Both the position numbers and the translations under genes were made by a program. From positions 101,873 to 165,872 of the forward strand of contig DATKQM010000066.1 of NCBI GenBank assembly GCA_035532735.1: 64,000 bases of DNA, read 5' to 3'. Positions 26,567-35,203 of this stretch are shown piece after piece; the stretch's first letter is position 1; each line of letters opens with the position of its first letter. The notes beneath the pieces are model-generated. The model was given only the letters and a program-made list of their open reading frames with translations, ran no database searches and was not told the DNA's origin. The DNA is from Chersky-840 sp035532735 (GTDB lineage Bacteria > Actinomycetota > Acidimicrobiia > Acidimicrobiales > UBA8190).

Positions 26567-27589
26567 TCAGCCCGAGGAGCCCGGCGCGGCGTCACTCGGC
26601 CAATTGGGCTGGAAGAGGTGCCACTGCTCTGGGGCCCGGCGGATGAGGAGCTCGAGGTCATCCGCGATCAGCTGCGTGACGCGCGCCACGTCCTGGCGCA
26701 ACCCCCCTCGTCGCTGCGCGTCCACCGGAGCCATGATCACCGCGCTGTGGAGGAGGCCCGGCCCGCTGTAGACCGCCGTGGGGAGGACCAACGCGCCGGT
26801 CCGCAGCGCCAGCATGGCGGGCCCGGCCGGCATGGTGGTGCGCTCACCGAAGAACTCGACGTCGATGCCGTTGCCGACGATGTCGCGATCACAGAGGAGC
26901 CCGACCAGTTTCCCGGCCCGCAGGGTCCGCAAGAGGACCCGGCTGGCGTCCGCGCCCAGAGGCACGATGCTCAGCCCCATGGCCTCACGCTGGGAGACGA
27001 ACCAGTCGTACATGGCGGGCGGCTTCAAGGGCTCGGCCACGCTCGTCATGGGGTAGCCCTGCAGCGCCAGCCAGGCGCCGCCCCACTCCCAGCTGCCGAT
27101 GTGGGGCAGGGCCATGATGACGCCGTTGCCTGCCTCCATCCCGCTCACGAGGTGTTCCCACCCGCTCTCGACCATGAAGCGGTCCTCGATCACGTCGCGT
27201 CCGAGGGCCGGGAGCCGGGCCCCTTCGAACCAGTACCGCCCGTAATTCAAAAAGGCCCGTCGTGTGGTGGCCCGGAGCTCGGCGTCGCTCAGGTCGGGGC
27301 CGAGGACACGGCGCAGATGACGGCCGTACATCGCCCGCGCCTTGGCGCTGAAGACCGACAACACCGAGGCGACCACCGAGGCTGCCGCGGCCGCCACGAC
27401 TTCGGGAAGCTTCTGCATGGCCGTCCCGAGCGCCCGATACATGAAATAGGCCAGCCACGCGCCCACCTCGGCGCCGTCGTTGCCGGGCCCGAGGGGACCA
27501 TCGGGTTGACCCCCGCCATCAGGTGGAGAGTAACCCTCGGTGGGCTCGGTGCCGGAGTCGGTGTCGGGGACTTCGGACGCGTCGGACAC
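26567..27589 (-). CDS. patA: phosphatidylinositol mannoside acyltransferase (PatA-like)
   Basis: LpxL-type acyltransferase predicted to acylate the mannose of PIM1/PIM2 at the membrane. The catalytic HxxxxE-type motif is visible as ALPHIGSWEWGGAWLA, followed by LLCDRDIVGNGIDVEFFGE and a C-terminal WHLFQPNW. An acidic, Gly/Pro-rich stretch of about 45 residues precedes the conserved part (GAWLAYFMYRALGTAM), and no clear ribosome-binding site precedes the GTG at 27589, so the true start may be the GTG about 43 codons downstream. It sits 15 bases before pimA and 41 bases after pgsA. Confidence 0.87.
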   Translation of the reverse strand: MSDASEVPDTDSGTEPTEGYSPPDGGGQPDGPLGPGNDGAEVGAWLAYFMYRALGTAMQKLPEVVAAAAASVVASVLSVFSAKARAMYGRHLRRVLGPDLSDAELRATTRRAFLNYGRYWFEGARLPALGRDVIEDRFMVESGWEHLVSGMEAGNGVIMALPHIGSWEWGGAWLALQGYPMTSVAEPLKPPAMYDWFVSQREAMGLSIVPLGADASRVLLRTLRAGKLVGLLCDRDIVGNGIDVEFFGERTTMPAGPAMLALRTGALVLPTAVYSGPGLLHSAVIMAPVDAQRRGGLRQDVARVTQLIADDLELLIRRAPEQWHLFQPNWPSDAAPGSSG

Positions 27590-27630
27590 GTCTCGGACCG
27601 CGTCGGCAGATCAGATCAGGGCGTCGGCGG

Positions 27631-28530
27631 TCAAAAGCCGCGTGACGCGGGTCGGCGGCCGGTGCGGGTGGCGGGGCGAGCCTCGCGACGTGCCCGCCAG
27701 ATACGACCCGATCGACTCGACGGCACCCCGGCGCGACGGGCCCGCCATCGACCCGACGGCTGGCCGGCCCGGCGCGGCACGGCAGCGTGTGCTCCCAGCG
27801 CGTCGCGATGGGTCCGGGCCTCTCGCCACGTCCGCCAACGCGAGTCCACCCGACCCTCGCGCCAACGGGCCAACGCCCGACGAGTCACGTCCATATCGGC
27901 ATCGGCCAGAAGTACTCGGGTCGACACCAGCGGCGGAGGGCCTTCGGCCTCCCTCCAGACGTTGACGAACCGTCCGATCGCCGTCGCGCACAGGAGCCCG
28001 AAGAACACCCACAGGGCGGGCACCAGCGCGTCGGCGGAGATGGCCGCCGCGATGAAACACAATCCCAGCAAGATGAACCGCTCGGCCCGCTCCATGAGCC
28101 CACCCTTGGCCGACAGACCGAGCAACTCCGCCTTGGCCCGCTGATAGGAGATGAGCGACGTCACTGCCAAGATGGCGAAGGGAAGCAGGACCATCTCGCC
28201 GTGATGGTACGCGGCGAGGTACCAGGCCACCCCGCCGAAGAGAAAGGCGTCGGAAATGCGATCGGCCACCGAATCGAAGAACGCACCGCGCACCGAGGCT
28301 CGGCCCGAGGCCTTGGCCACCGGCCCGTCGAAGAGGTCGGGCAGACCTGTGGGAAAGAGCAGGAAGATCCCGGCCACGAGATGCCCCGATCCGACGGCGA
28401 AGGCCGTGACGACGGACATGGCCAGACCGAAGATGGTCAGGACGTCGGCGGTGATCCCCGCACGCACCAGGGCGGTGCCGACAGGCTTGGTCGTACGGTC
28501 CACCGCGTGGCGCCAACGACCATCGAACAT
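27631..28530 (-). CDS. pgsA: CDP-alcohol phosphatidyltransferase, PgsA1-like (PI-phosphate synthase)
   Basis: Integral membrane enzyme expected to join CDP-diacylglycerol to inositol phosphate, giving the substrate for PimA. The CDP-alcohol motif is present as DLFDGPVAKASGRASVRGAF followed by FDSVAD; all Asp residues and Gly are kept, but the usual Ala-Arg is Ala-Lys. About six membrane helices follow. The last about 80 residues are Arg-rich and low complexity, unlike the family. ATG at 28530 has GGAGG ten bases upstream, which fixes the start; the open frame continues far upstream only as the antisense of the EF-G gene. Order pgsA-patA-pimA is as in mycobacteria. Confidence 0.86.
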   Translation of the reverse strand: MFDGRWRHAVDRTTKPVGTALVRAGITADVLTIFGLAMSVVTAFAVGSGHLVAGIFLLFPTGLPDLFDGPVAKASGRASVRGAFFDSVADRISDAFLFGGVAWYLAAYHHGEMVLLPFAILAVTSLISYQRAKAELLGLSAKGGLMERAERFILLGLCFIAAAISADALVPALWVFFGLLCATAIGRFVNVWREAEGPPPLVSTRVLLADADMDVTRRALARWREGRVDSRWRTWREARTHRDALGAHAAVPRRAGQPSGRWRARRAGVPSSRSGRIWRARREARPATRTGRRPASRGF

Positions 28531-28749
28531 GCGTAGGTTTCCTCCGGGCGGTTTCGCCTTCCATCGTACCATCGGCTCTCCCGGGCCCCTTCGATAGGCC
28601 TCGGACTGACCCGGGGCCCCGGCCCCTCTTCGCCCCGGCCCCGGCCCCTCTTCGCCCAGGCTCAGTGCAGCCGTCGCCGATAGGCTCGGCCCCACAGCGG
28701 TCGCACGCGGTCGCACGCCGGAAGGATCTCGAGGGAGGGAGGTGCGCGG

Positions 28750-30816
28750 GTGCCGAATTACCCGCCGTCCCGTATCCGTAACGTCGCCCTGGTCGGACAC
28801 AACGGCTCGGGGAAGACCACCCTGGCGGAGGCTCTGCTCTTTGCCACCGGTGCGGTCACCCGGCAGGGAAAGGTCGACGACGGGTCCACCGTGTGCGACT
28901 TCGAGCCCGAAGAGATCAAGCGCCACATGTCCCTCTCTCTGTCCATGGCGCCCTGCGTCCTCGGCGACGTCAAGCTCAACATCCTCGACACCCCCGGCTA
29001 TGCGGATTTCTTCGGTGAAGTCCGGGCGGCCCTGGCGGTCGTCGACCTGGCCGTGATCGTGGTGGGCGCGGTGGAGGGGATCGAGGCCCAGACCGAAGCC
29101 GCCTGGAACCTCGCCGCCGAGCTCGGCGTGCCGCGACTGGTCTTCATCAACAAACTCGATCGTGAGCGCGCCAGCTTCGACCGGACCCTGGCGGAGCTCC
29201 AAGAGCGCTTCGGCGCCGGGATCGCCCCGCTCGAGCTGCCCGTGGGCGAGGAGGCGGGGTTCCGGGGCATTGCGGACCTCCTCACCGACACGGCCATCAT
29301 CTACGAGAACGGGAAGCCGCAGTCCGGACCGATCCCCGACGACCTGGCCGCAGTGGAGCACGAGATACGCGAGCAGCTCGTGGAGGGCATCGTCGTGGGT
29401 GACGACGGGCTGATGGAGCGCTACCTCGAAGGCGAGGTCCTGTCGGGGGCCGAGCTCGAGGCGACCCTCGCCACCGGCGTCGCCCAGGGTCTTGTGTTTC
29501 CTGTGGTGTGCGGGTCGGCGGTGACCGGTGTCGGCATCGACCGCCTCGCCACCTTGCTGGCAGAGATCGCCCCCACCCCCGACTCGCGCCCACCCATCGA
29601 GGTCCGCGCCGGCGACTCGGTCACCGAGGTGGCCTGCAACCCGGCGGGCCAACCCCTGGCTCAGGTGTTCAAGACCATCTCCGACCCCTACGTCGGCAAG
29701 ATCTCGCTCTTGCGCGTGCTGTCGGGGACGATCCGTCCCGACACGGTCCTCACCGACCCCCGGACCCACGCCGATCAGCGCCTCCACATCCTCCAGCTGC
29801 TGCGAGGCAAAGAGGCCCAGCCCGTCGAAGAAGCCCAAGCCGGCGACATCGTGGCGGTGCCCAAGCTCTCTGACACCGCCACCGGCGACACCCTGGCCCC
29901 CAAGGGCACGCCCGTCGTCGTGCCCACGGCGCCACCCGAGCCGGTGGTGCTGTCGGTCGCCATCCGCCCCAAGTCCAAAGGGGACGAGGACAAGCTCATG
30001 ACCGGGCTTCACCGGTTGCAAGAAGAAGACCGCGCCCTTGTGGTCGAGCGTGTCGACGAGACCCATCAGACCATCTTGCGCGGCACCGGCGAGACCCATC
30101 TGGCTGTGGCGGCGGAACGCCTGGCCCGCAAGTTCGGGGTCGAAGTGGCGACCGAGGACGTGCTGGTGCCATTTCGCGAGACGATCAGCCAACAAGCCGA
30201 AGCCGAAGGCAAGTACAAGAAGCAGACCGGCGGCCACGGACAGTACGGCGTGGCGTCGATCCGCATCGAGCCCCTCGAGCGCGGCGAGGGGTTCCACTTC
30301 GTCGACCAGGTGGTGGGCGGGGCCATCCCCAAGCAGTACATCCCTGCTGTCGAGAAGGGTGTGCTCGAGGCCATGAGCCAGGGTGGGGTCCACGGCTACC
30401 CCGTCGTCGACGTCCAGGTGTCGTGCTTCGACGGCAAGTTCCACTCCGTCGACTCGTCGGAGATGAGCTTCAAGATGGCAGGAGCACTGGCCTTCCGAGA
30501 AGCCATGGCAAAGGCAGGGCCGGTGTTGCTCGAGCCCGTGTCACGACTGGAAGTGACGGTGCCGGCCACCATGCAAGGCGACATCCTGGGCGACCTCAAC
30601 TCCCGCCGGGGCCGCGTCCAGGGGACCGATTCGGTCGATGGAGGGCTTCAGAAGATCTCCGCCCTCGTCCCCACCGCCGAGATCCAGCGCTATGCGGTCG
30701 ACCTCCGCTCGCTCACCGGTGGCCGGGGCCGCTTCGTGGCCGACCACGACCACTACGACGCCATGCCCTCGAACCTCGTCGAACGCATGGCCAAGGCCAA
30801 AGCAAACGGGAGCTAG
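28750..30816 (+). CDS. elongation factor G-like protein (FusA2 type)
   Basis: Translational GTPase paralogue of EF-G; 688 residues. G1 is GHNGSGKTTLAEALLF, G3 DTPGYADFFGEV, G4 INKLDRERASF. Domains II to V follow (QVFKTISDPYVGKISLLRVL; the domain IV block GQYGVASIRIEPLERGEGF; the C-terminal QGDILGDLNSRRGRVQG). The sequence resembles FusA2 proteins such as Rv0120c more than canonical FusA, and no rpsL/rpsG/tuf neighbours are present, so this is a secondary EF-G. GTG at 28750 has GGAGG seven bases upstream. It is the only plus-strand gene in the first 35 kb and its stop overlaps that of the HIT gene. Confidence 0.9.
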   Translation: MPNYPPSRIRNVALVGHNGSGKTTLAEALLFATGAVTRQGKVDDGSTVCDFEPEEIKRHMSLSLSMAPCVLGDVKLNILDTPGYADFFGEVRAALAVVDLAVIVVGAVEGIEAQTEAAWNLAAELGVPRLVFINKLDRERASFDRTLAELQERFGAGIAPLELPVGEEAGFRGIADLLTDTAIIYENGKPQSGPIPDDLAAVEHEIREQLVEGIVVGDDGLMERYLEGEVLSGAELEATLATGVAQGLVFPVVCGSAVTGVGIDRLATLLAEIAPTPDSRPPIEVRAGDSVTEVACNPAGQPLAQVFKTISDPYVGKISLLRVLSGTIRPDTVLTDPRTHADQRLHILQLLRGKEAQPVEEAQAGDIVAVPKLSDTATGDTLAPKGTPVVVPTAPPEPVVLSVAIRPKSKGDEDKLMTGLHRLQEEDRALVVERVDETHQTILRGTGETHLAVAAERLARKFGVEVATEDVLVPFRETISQQAEAEGKYKKQTGGHGQYGVASIRIEPLERGEGFHFVDQVVGGAIPKQYIPAVEKGVLEAMSQGGVHGYPVVDVQVSCFDGKFHSVDSSEMSFKMAGALAFREAMAKAGPVLLEPVSRLEVTVPATMQGDILGDLNSRRGRVQGTDSVDGGLQKISALVPTAEIQRYAVDLRSLTGGRGRFVADHDHYDAMPSNLVERMAKAKANGS

Positions 30817-31334
30817 TGGGGGGGCCAGGCCCCGAAAAGACGCTCCCAACCCGCCTCGAGTGACTCGGGCATGACCCGCACCCCGGCCACCGCGGTCATG
30901 AAGTTCGTGTCCCCCGACCACCTCGGCAGCACGTGCATGTGCAGGTGCGAGGGGATCCCCGCCCCCGCGGCGCGGCCCAGGTTGGCTCCCATGTTGATGC
31001 CGTCGGGGTCATAGGCGGCCCCGATGGCGGTGACGGCCTGCCTGGTGCCGACCCAGAGGTCGTCGGACTCCTCGGGGCTGAGCTCGTCGAGCCCGCCCAC
31101 ATGGCGCGTCGGCATGACCAGGAGATGACCGCTCGCGTAGGGATAGGCGTTCATCACCGCGTAGCTGAGCTCGCTGCGCCACACCACCAGGTTCGCCGCA
31201 CTGGGAGGGCCCGAGGACGCGATGGCACAGAACACACAGCCCTGGTCCGCACCGCGTCGCTCCGCGTCGGTGGTGGAGACGACGTAGTCCCGACGCCATC
31301 CGGCCCACAGCTGCTCGAGGCCGGTCTCACTCAC
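30813..31334 (-). CDS. HIT family protein (Ap4A phosphorylase-like)
   Basis: A 173-residue nucleotide hydrolase or phosphorylase with the catalytic triad motif HLHMHVLPRW. An N-terminal CVFCAIAS pair of Cys, typical of zinc-binding HIT proteins, is also present. It matches the M. tuberculosis Rv2613c position immediately downstream of thrS, and Rv2613c is a diadenosine tetraphosphate phosphorylase; the same activity is inferred here. GTG start at 31334 overlaps the thrS stop by 8 bases. Its stop shares the CTAG at 30813-30816 with the convergent EF-G gene. Confidence 0.88.
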   Translation of the reverse strand: MSETGLEQLWAGWRRDYVVSTTDAERRGADQGCVFCAIASSGPPSAANLVVWRSELSYAVMNAYPYASGHLLVMPTRHVGGLDELSPEESDDLWVGTRQAVTAIGAAYDPDGINMGANLGRAAGAGIPSHLHMHVLPRWSGDTNFMTAVAGVRVMPESLEAGWERLFGAWPPH

Positions 31335-33321
31335 GGGTTTCGGGCGAGCCCTTGGTGTCGATCTCGGCAGTGAGCGAACTGAGGAAGTCGTCGAGCGCCA
31401 CGTTCCGCACGGCCCGCTCCGATGATCGGGCGTTCACCCCCACGGTCCCCGCCGCTACGTCGTCGTCGCCCACGACGAGGATGTAGGGGACCTTCTGGAG
31501 CTTCCAGCGGCGGATACGCGCCTTGAGCGGCTCGTCGGCGACGTCGACCTCGACACGCACCCCCGCGCCCGACAAGCGCGCCGCGGCGGCGCGCGCGTAG
31601 TCGTCGTGGTCGTCGCGCACCGGGAGGACGACGACCTGGACCGGCATCAGCCACGTCGGCAGCGCTCCTGCGTAGTGCTCGAGGAGGATGGCGAAGAATC
31701 GCTCCACCGACCCGAACAGGGCGCGGTGGATCATGACGGGTCGGTGCCGGGCATTGTCGGCACCGACGTACTCGAGGCCGAATCGCTGGGGCAGCTGAAA
31801 GTCGAGCTGGATGGTCGAGACCTGCCAGTGTCGGCCGATGGCGTCGCGAGCCTGGACCGAGATCTTGGGCCCGTAGAAGGCCCCCCCGCCCTCGTCCATG
31901 ACGAGCTCGAGCCCGCGTCCTTCGGCCACGGTGCGCAGCGCCTCGGTGGCTTCGTCCCACTCTCCTTCGGTGCCCGCCGCCTTGCCGGGGGGCCGGGTGG
32001 AGAGCTCGAGGTAGAAATCGGCGAGGCCGAAGTCACGAAGCAGGTCGAGCACGAAGGTGAGCAACGCCCCGAGCTCCTCACCCATCTGCTCGCGCGTGCA
32101 GAAGATGTGGGCGTCGTCCTGGGTCATGCCCCGAACCCGGGTGAGCCCGTGCACGACGCCGGACTTCTCGTAGCGGTAGACGGTGCCGAATTCGAACAAT
32201 CGCATGGGCAGCTCGCGGTAGGACCGCTGCGAGCTCCGGAACACGAGAATGTGGAACGGGCAGTTCATGGGCTTGAGGTAGTACCGCTGACCCTCGTCGA
32301 GCTCCATGGGGGGATACATGCCGTCCGCGAACCAGTCGAGATGCCCCGAGATCTCGAAGAGCTCGGACTTCGTGATGTGCGGGGTGTACACGAAGTCGTA
32401 GCCACCGTCGATGTGACGTTGCCGTGAGTACTCCTCCATCAACATCCGGATGGTGGCCCCTTTGGGGTGGAAGACCGCCAGCCCCGAGCCGATCTCGGTG
32501 GGGAACGAGAAGAGGTCGAGCTCCGCCCCGATGCGGCGGTGGTCGCGTCGCTGGGCCTCCTCGAGTCGATGCAGATGTTCCGCCAGCGCCTTGTCGGATT
32601 CCCACGCCGTCCCGTAGATCCGTTGGAGCTGGGGGCGGTGCTCGTCGCCACGCCAGTAGGCACCGGCCACCCGGAGGAGCTTGAAGTGCCCGAGCCGACC
32701 CGTCGAGGCCACGTGCGGACCTCGACACAGGTCGACGAATCCGTCGTTCCGGTACGCGCTCACTGCCGAGGCGTCCGGCGCGATGTCGGCGGCGGCCTCG
32801 GCGGTGAGCTCGGCGTCAGGGGTGGCGTTGGCGACCCCTTCGATGATCTCGCGCTTGAAGGGTTGGTCGGAGAACAGCGCCAGGCCCTCGTCGATCGAGT
32901 GCTCCTCGCGCACGAATCTCTGGTCCGCGGCCATGATGGCGCGCATCTTCTCCTCGATGCGTCCGAGGTCGTCGTCACTGAACGTCGCCCCGCCGGGCAG
33001 CTCGAAGTCGTAGTAGAAGCCGTCCGCGATCGACGGGCCGATGGCGTAGTGGGCGCCGGGCCACAGGTCGACGACGGCCTGGGCGAGGACGTGCGCGGTG
33101 GAATGGCGCAACACCGCCCGGCCCGGGTCGCTGTCCTCGGTGATCACTGCCACCACGGCGCCGTCGGCGAGCGCGCTCCCGAGATCCACGGTGGCGCCGT
33201 CGACGGTGGCCGCCACCGCCGCCTTGGCTAGGCGCCGGCCGATCGAGCCCGCCAGGTCGAGGGCGGTCGCCCCGTCCTCGAGGTCCTTGGCCGAACCGTC
33301 GGGCAACCGGACCCTGATCAC
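31327..33321 (-). CDS. thrS: threonyl-tRNA synthetase
   Basis: Class II synthetase of 664 residues. It has an N-terminal TGS domain (MIRVRLPDGSAKDLEDGATA), the editing SAD domain (HSTAHVLAQAV, DGFYYDFELPGG), catalytic core with the zinc-binding Cys in LKPMNCPFHILVF, motif 2 (GTVYRYEKSGVVHGLTRVRG) and motif 3 (RPVMIHRALFGSVERFFAIL), and the C-terminal anticodon domain (VQVVVLPVRDDHDDYA). It overlaps the ligase gene upstream by 4 bases and the HIT gene downstream by 8. No T-box leader is possible because the upstream sequence is coding. Confidence 0.97.
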   Translation of the reverse strand: MIRVRLPDGSAKDLEDGATALDLAGSIGRRLAKAAVAATVDGATVDLGSALADGAVVAVITEDSDPGRAVLRHSTAHVLAQAVVDLWPGAHYAIGPSIADGFYYDFELPGGATFSDDDLGRIEEKMRAIMAADQRFVREEHSIDEGLALFSDQPFKREIIEGVANATPDAELTAEAAADIAPDASAVSAYRNDGFVDLCRGPHVASTGRLGHFKLLRVAGAYWRGDEHRPQLQRIYGTAWESDKALAEHLHRLEEAQRRDHRRIGAELDLFSFPTEIGSGLAVFHPKGATIRMLMEEYSRQRHIDGGYDFVYTPHITKSELFEISGHLDWFADGMYPPMELDEGQRYYLKPMNCPFHILVFRSSQRSYRELPMRLFEFGTVYRYEKSGVVHGLTRVRGMTQDDAHIFCTREQMGEELGALLTFVLDLLRDFGLADFYLELSTRPPGKAAGTEGEWDEATEALRTVAEGRGLELVMDEGGGAFYGPKISVQARDAIGRHWQVSTIQLDFQLPQRFGLEYVGADNARHRPVMIHRALFGSVERFFAILLEHYAGALPTWLMPVQVVVLPVRDDHDDYARAAAARLSGAGVRVEVDVADEPLKARIRRWKLQKVPYILVVGDDDVAAGTVGVNARSSERAVRNVALDDFLSSLTAEIDTKGSPETRE

Positions 33322-34445
33322 AGCTCCACCCCCACCAGCGCGGCACCGGGACCGGCGCCCCGGCCCGCGGCCGCTTCGTCGTCGAGCACGCCCAGGGCGT
33401 CGGCCACGGTGAGATCGTCGTCGATGTGCCCACGCACGGCGTCGAGTGCCCCCGCCGTCATGACACCCTGCGCACCGGCGCCGCGCCAGCGCTCCAGTCG
33501 CTGTCCGGCCCGCTCGAGATCATCGTCACTCCAGTCCCAGTTGCTGCGGTAGTGGTGCTCGAGCAGCGCCAGGCGCACCACGGCGGGGTCCCACTCCTTC
33601 AAGAGGTCTCCGACGAAGACGAGGTTGCCGAGGGACTTCGACATTTTGGTTCCGTCGAGCCCCACCATTCCCACATGGAGCCAGTGGCGCGAGAACGTGG
33701 TCCCGGTCACCGACTCGGACTGTGCCGTCTCGCACTCGTGGTGGGGGAAGATCAGGTCGGTCCCTCCGCCATGGAGGTCGACGGTCTCCCCGAGCTCGCG
33801 CATGGCGAGCGCCGAGCATTCGATGTGCCACCCGGGTCGCCCCTTGCCCCAACGCGACTCCCATGAGGGCTCGTCGGGCGCCGATGGCTGCCATAGGACG
33901 AAGTCGAGGGGGTCGCGCTTGTTGGGGTCCTCGGGATGGCCCCCCCGCTCGGCCGACAACACCAGCATCTCGGACCGCGACAGATGGCTCACCTCGCCGA
34001 AGCGTGAGAACGACGACACGTCGAAGTACACCGACCCACCCGCGCTGTAGGCGTGGCCGGCGTCGAGCACGGCGCCGATGAGCGACAGGATCTCGGGGAT
34101 GGCCGAGGTGGCCCGGGGCTCGCTGTAGACAGGAAGGAGATCGAGCGCCGCCATGTTGGCGTCGAAGCGCGCCATCTCCTCGGCGGCGAGATCGAGGTAG
34201 TGGACACCGATCTCGCGTGCCTTGCGGAGGATGTCGTCGTCGACGTCGGTGACGTTACGGACCAGCTTCGGCTCATGGCCGAGGTCGATGAGCCGTCGCT
34301 GCAAGATGTCGAACGTCAGATACACCTGGGCGTGGCCCACATGGGCGGCGTCATAGGGCGTGATACCGCACGAGTACATCGAGACCACGGGGCCGGGATC
34401 GAACGCGACGATCTCGTCACGGGTGGTGTCGTAGAGCCGCATCAT
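33318..34445 (-). CDS. mshC: cysteine:glucosaminyl-inositol ligase MshC-like (cysteinyl-tRNA synthetase paralogue)
   Basis: Predicted to attach cysteine to GlcN-inositol in mycothiol synthesis. The 375-residue protein has the class I core: MYSCGITPYDAAHVGHAQ, where MshC has GITPYD and CysS has GPTVYD; zinc ligands in SCGIT, WHIECSALAM and PHHECE; and KMSKSLGN. It lacks the C-terminal anticodon-binding extension of CysS (about 460 residues) and ends LVGVEL, close to the MshC end. It is shorter than mycobacterial MshC (about 412). I favour MshC over CysS, but assay or phylogeny would be decisive. It is 4 bases after npdG and overlaps thrS by 4. Confidence 0.75.
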   Translation of the reverse strand: MMRLYDTTRDEIVAFDPGPVVSMYSCGITPYDAAHVGHAQVYLTFDILQRRLIDLGHEPKLVRNVTDVDDDILRKAREIGVHYLDLAAEEMARFDANMAALDLLPVYSEPRATSAIPEILSLIGAVLDAGHAYSAGGSVYFDVSSFSRFGEVSHLSRSEMLVLSAERGGHPEDPNKRDPLDFVLWQPSAPDEPSWESRWGKGRPGWHIECSALAMRELGETVDLHGGGTDLIFPHHECETAQSESVTGTTFSRHWLHVGMVGLDGTKMSKSLGNLVFVGDLLKEWDPAVVRLALLEHHYRSNWDWSDDDLERAGQRLERWRGAGAQGVMTAGALDAVRGHIDDDLTVADALGVLDDEAAAGRGAGPGAALVGVEL

Positions 34446-34449
34446 CGGC

Positions 34450-35106
34450 TCAGACGTGCCCCAGGCCGGTGAGCCCCAACGAGCTGTGGGCCTTGTAGCG
34501 GATGTTCACGGTGATGAGCACCGCCGTAAATGCTTCGATGGCCGCCGCCTGGGCCAGGCTCCCGGCATCGAGAGGACGCAGCCCGTCGATCGAGGCCATG
34601 AGCGCCATGGCCGCTTCTTTGGCATCGGGATGATCCGAACACACAAGGACATCGGAGCCGAGGACCTGGTCGAGGTCCTCGAGTGCCGAGGCGGGGAGAT
34701 GATGACCGGCCGCCGCGACCAAGGCGGTGGGCAGCTCGGCCTGGATGGCACCGGCCATCGACCCCCGGGGCGGGACCAACGCGTGCATCTCGCGACCTTG
34801 CTTCACGAGGGCGTTCGCCACCGAGACCACGACCTTGCCCTCGAGCTGTGCTCTGAGCCCCCGGACGGTGGGGACCACGGCGTCCCACGGCGTGGCCACG
34901 ACGACGATGTCTCGTGCCGCCGCGACCTCGTTGGCGGCGCCCATCACGGCGAGCTGGCGTGGCCAGGCGTCGTGCAAGGAGGCCGCCACTTCGCCGGCGC
35001 GAGCCGCGTCTCGTGACCCGATCGTCACCGACGACCCCGCCGCGGCCAGTCGTAGGCCGAGCCCCCGACCGAGCGGCCCGGTCCCCCCGAGGATCCCGAC
35101 ATCCAT
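34450..35106 (-). CDS. npdG: F420-dependent NADP reductase-like protein
   Basis: A 218-residue Rossmann protein predicted to move hydride between NADP(H) and cofactor F420. It starts MDVGILGGTGPLGRGLGLRL and continues VTIGSRDAARAGEVA, the NADP-binding pattern of the family. Further conserved blocks are IVVVATPWDAVV, VVVSVANALVK and the C-terminal GSLAQAAAIEAFTAVLITVN. ATG at 35106 is used; upstream in-frame sequence belongs to the antisense of the fabI region. It heads the npdG-mshC-thrS-HIT operon and is divergent from fabI across 97 bases. It implies that the organism makes F420. Confidence 0.87.
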   Translation of the reverse strand: MDVGILGGTGPLGRGLGLRLAAAGSSVTIGSRDAARAGEVAASLHDAWPRQLAVMGAANEVAAARDIVVVATPWDAVVPTVRGLRAQLEGKVVVSVANALVKQGREMHALVPPRGSMAGAIQAELPTALVAAAGHHLPASALEDLDQVLGSDVLVCSDHPDAKEAAMALMASIDGLRPLDAGSLAQAAAIEAFTAVLITVNIRYKAHSSLGLTGLGHV

Positions 35107-35203
35107 CGGAACACACTGGCACAACGGCCCCGGGCCTTGGTTCAGCCCGACCAGTGTCGCCCACCCGGCCGGCCGACGGTGCCGCTCGGGTAGGGTCGCC
35201 GCA

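Noticed and set aside
28531..30444. A very long minus-strand open frame continuous with pgsA and antisense to the EF-G gene
   Set aside because: Its translation has no family similarity and mirrors GC-rich codon bias of the EF-G gene. A ribosome-binding site and the family start support pgsA beginning at 28530.
34727..35203. Extended N-terminus for fabI
   Set aside because: It overlaps npdG in antisense, and the FabI fold starts right after GTG 35204.
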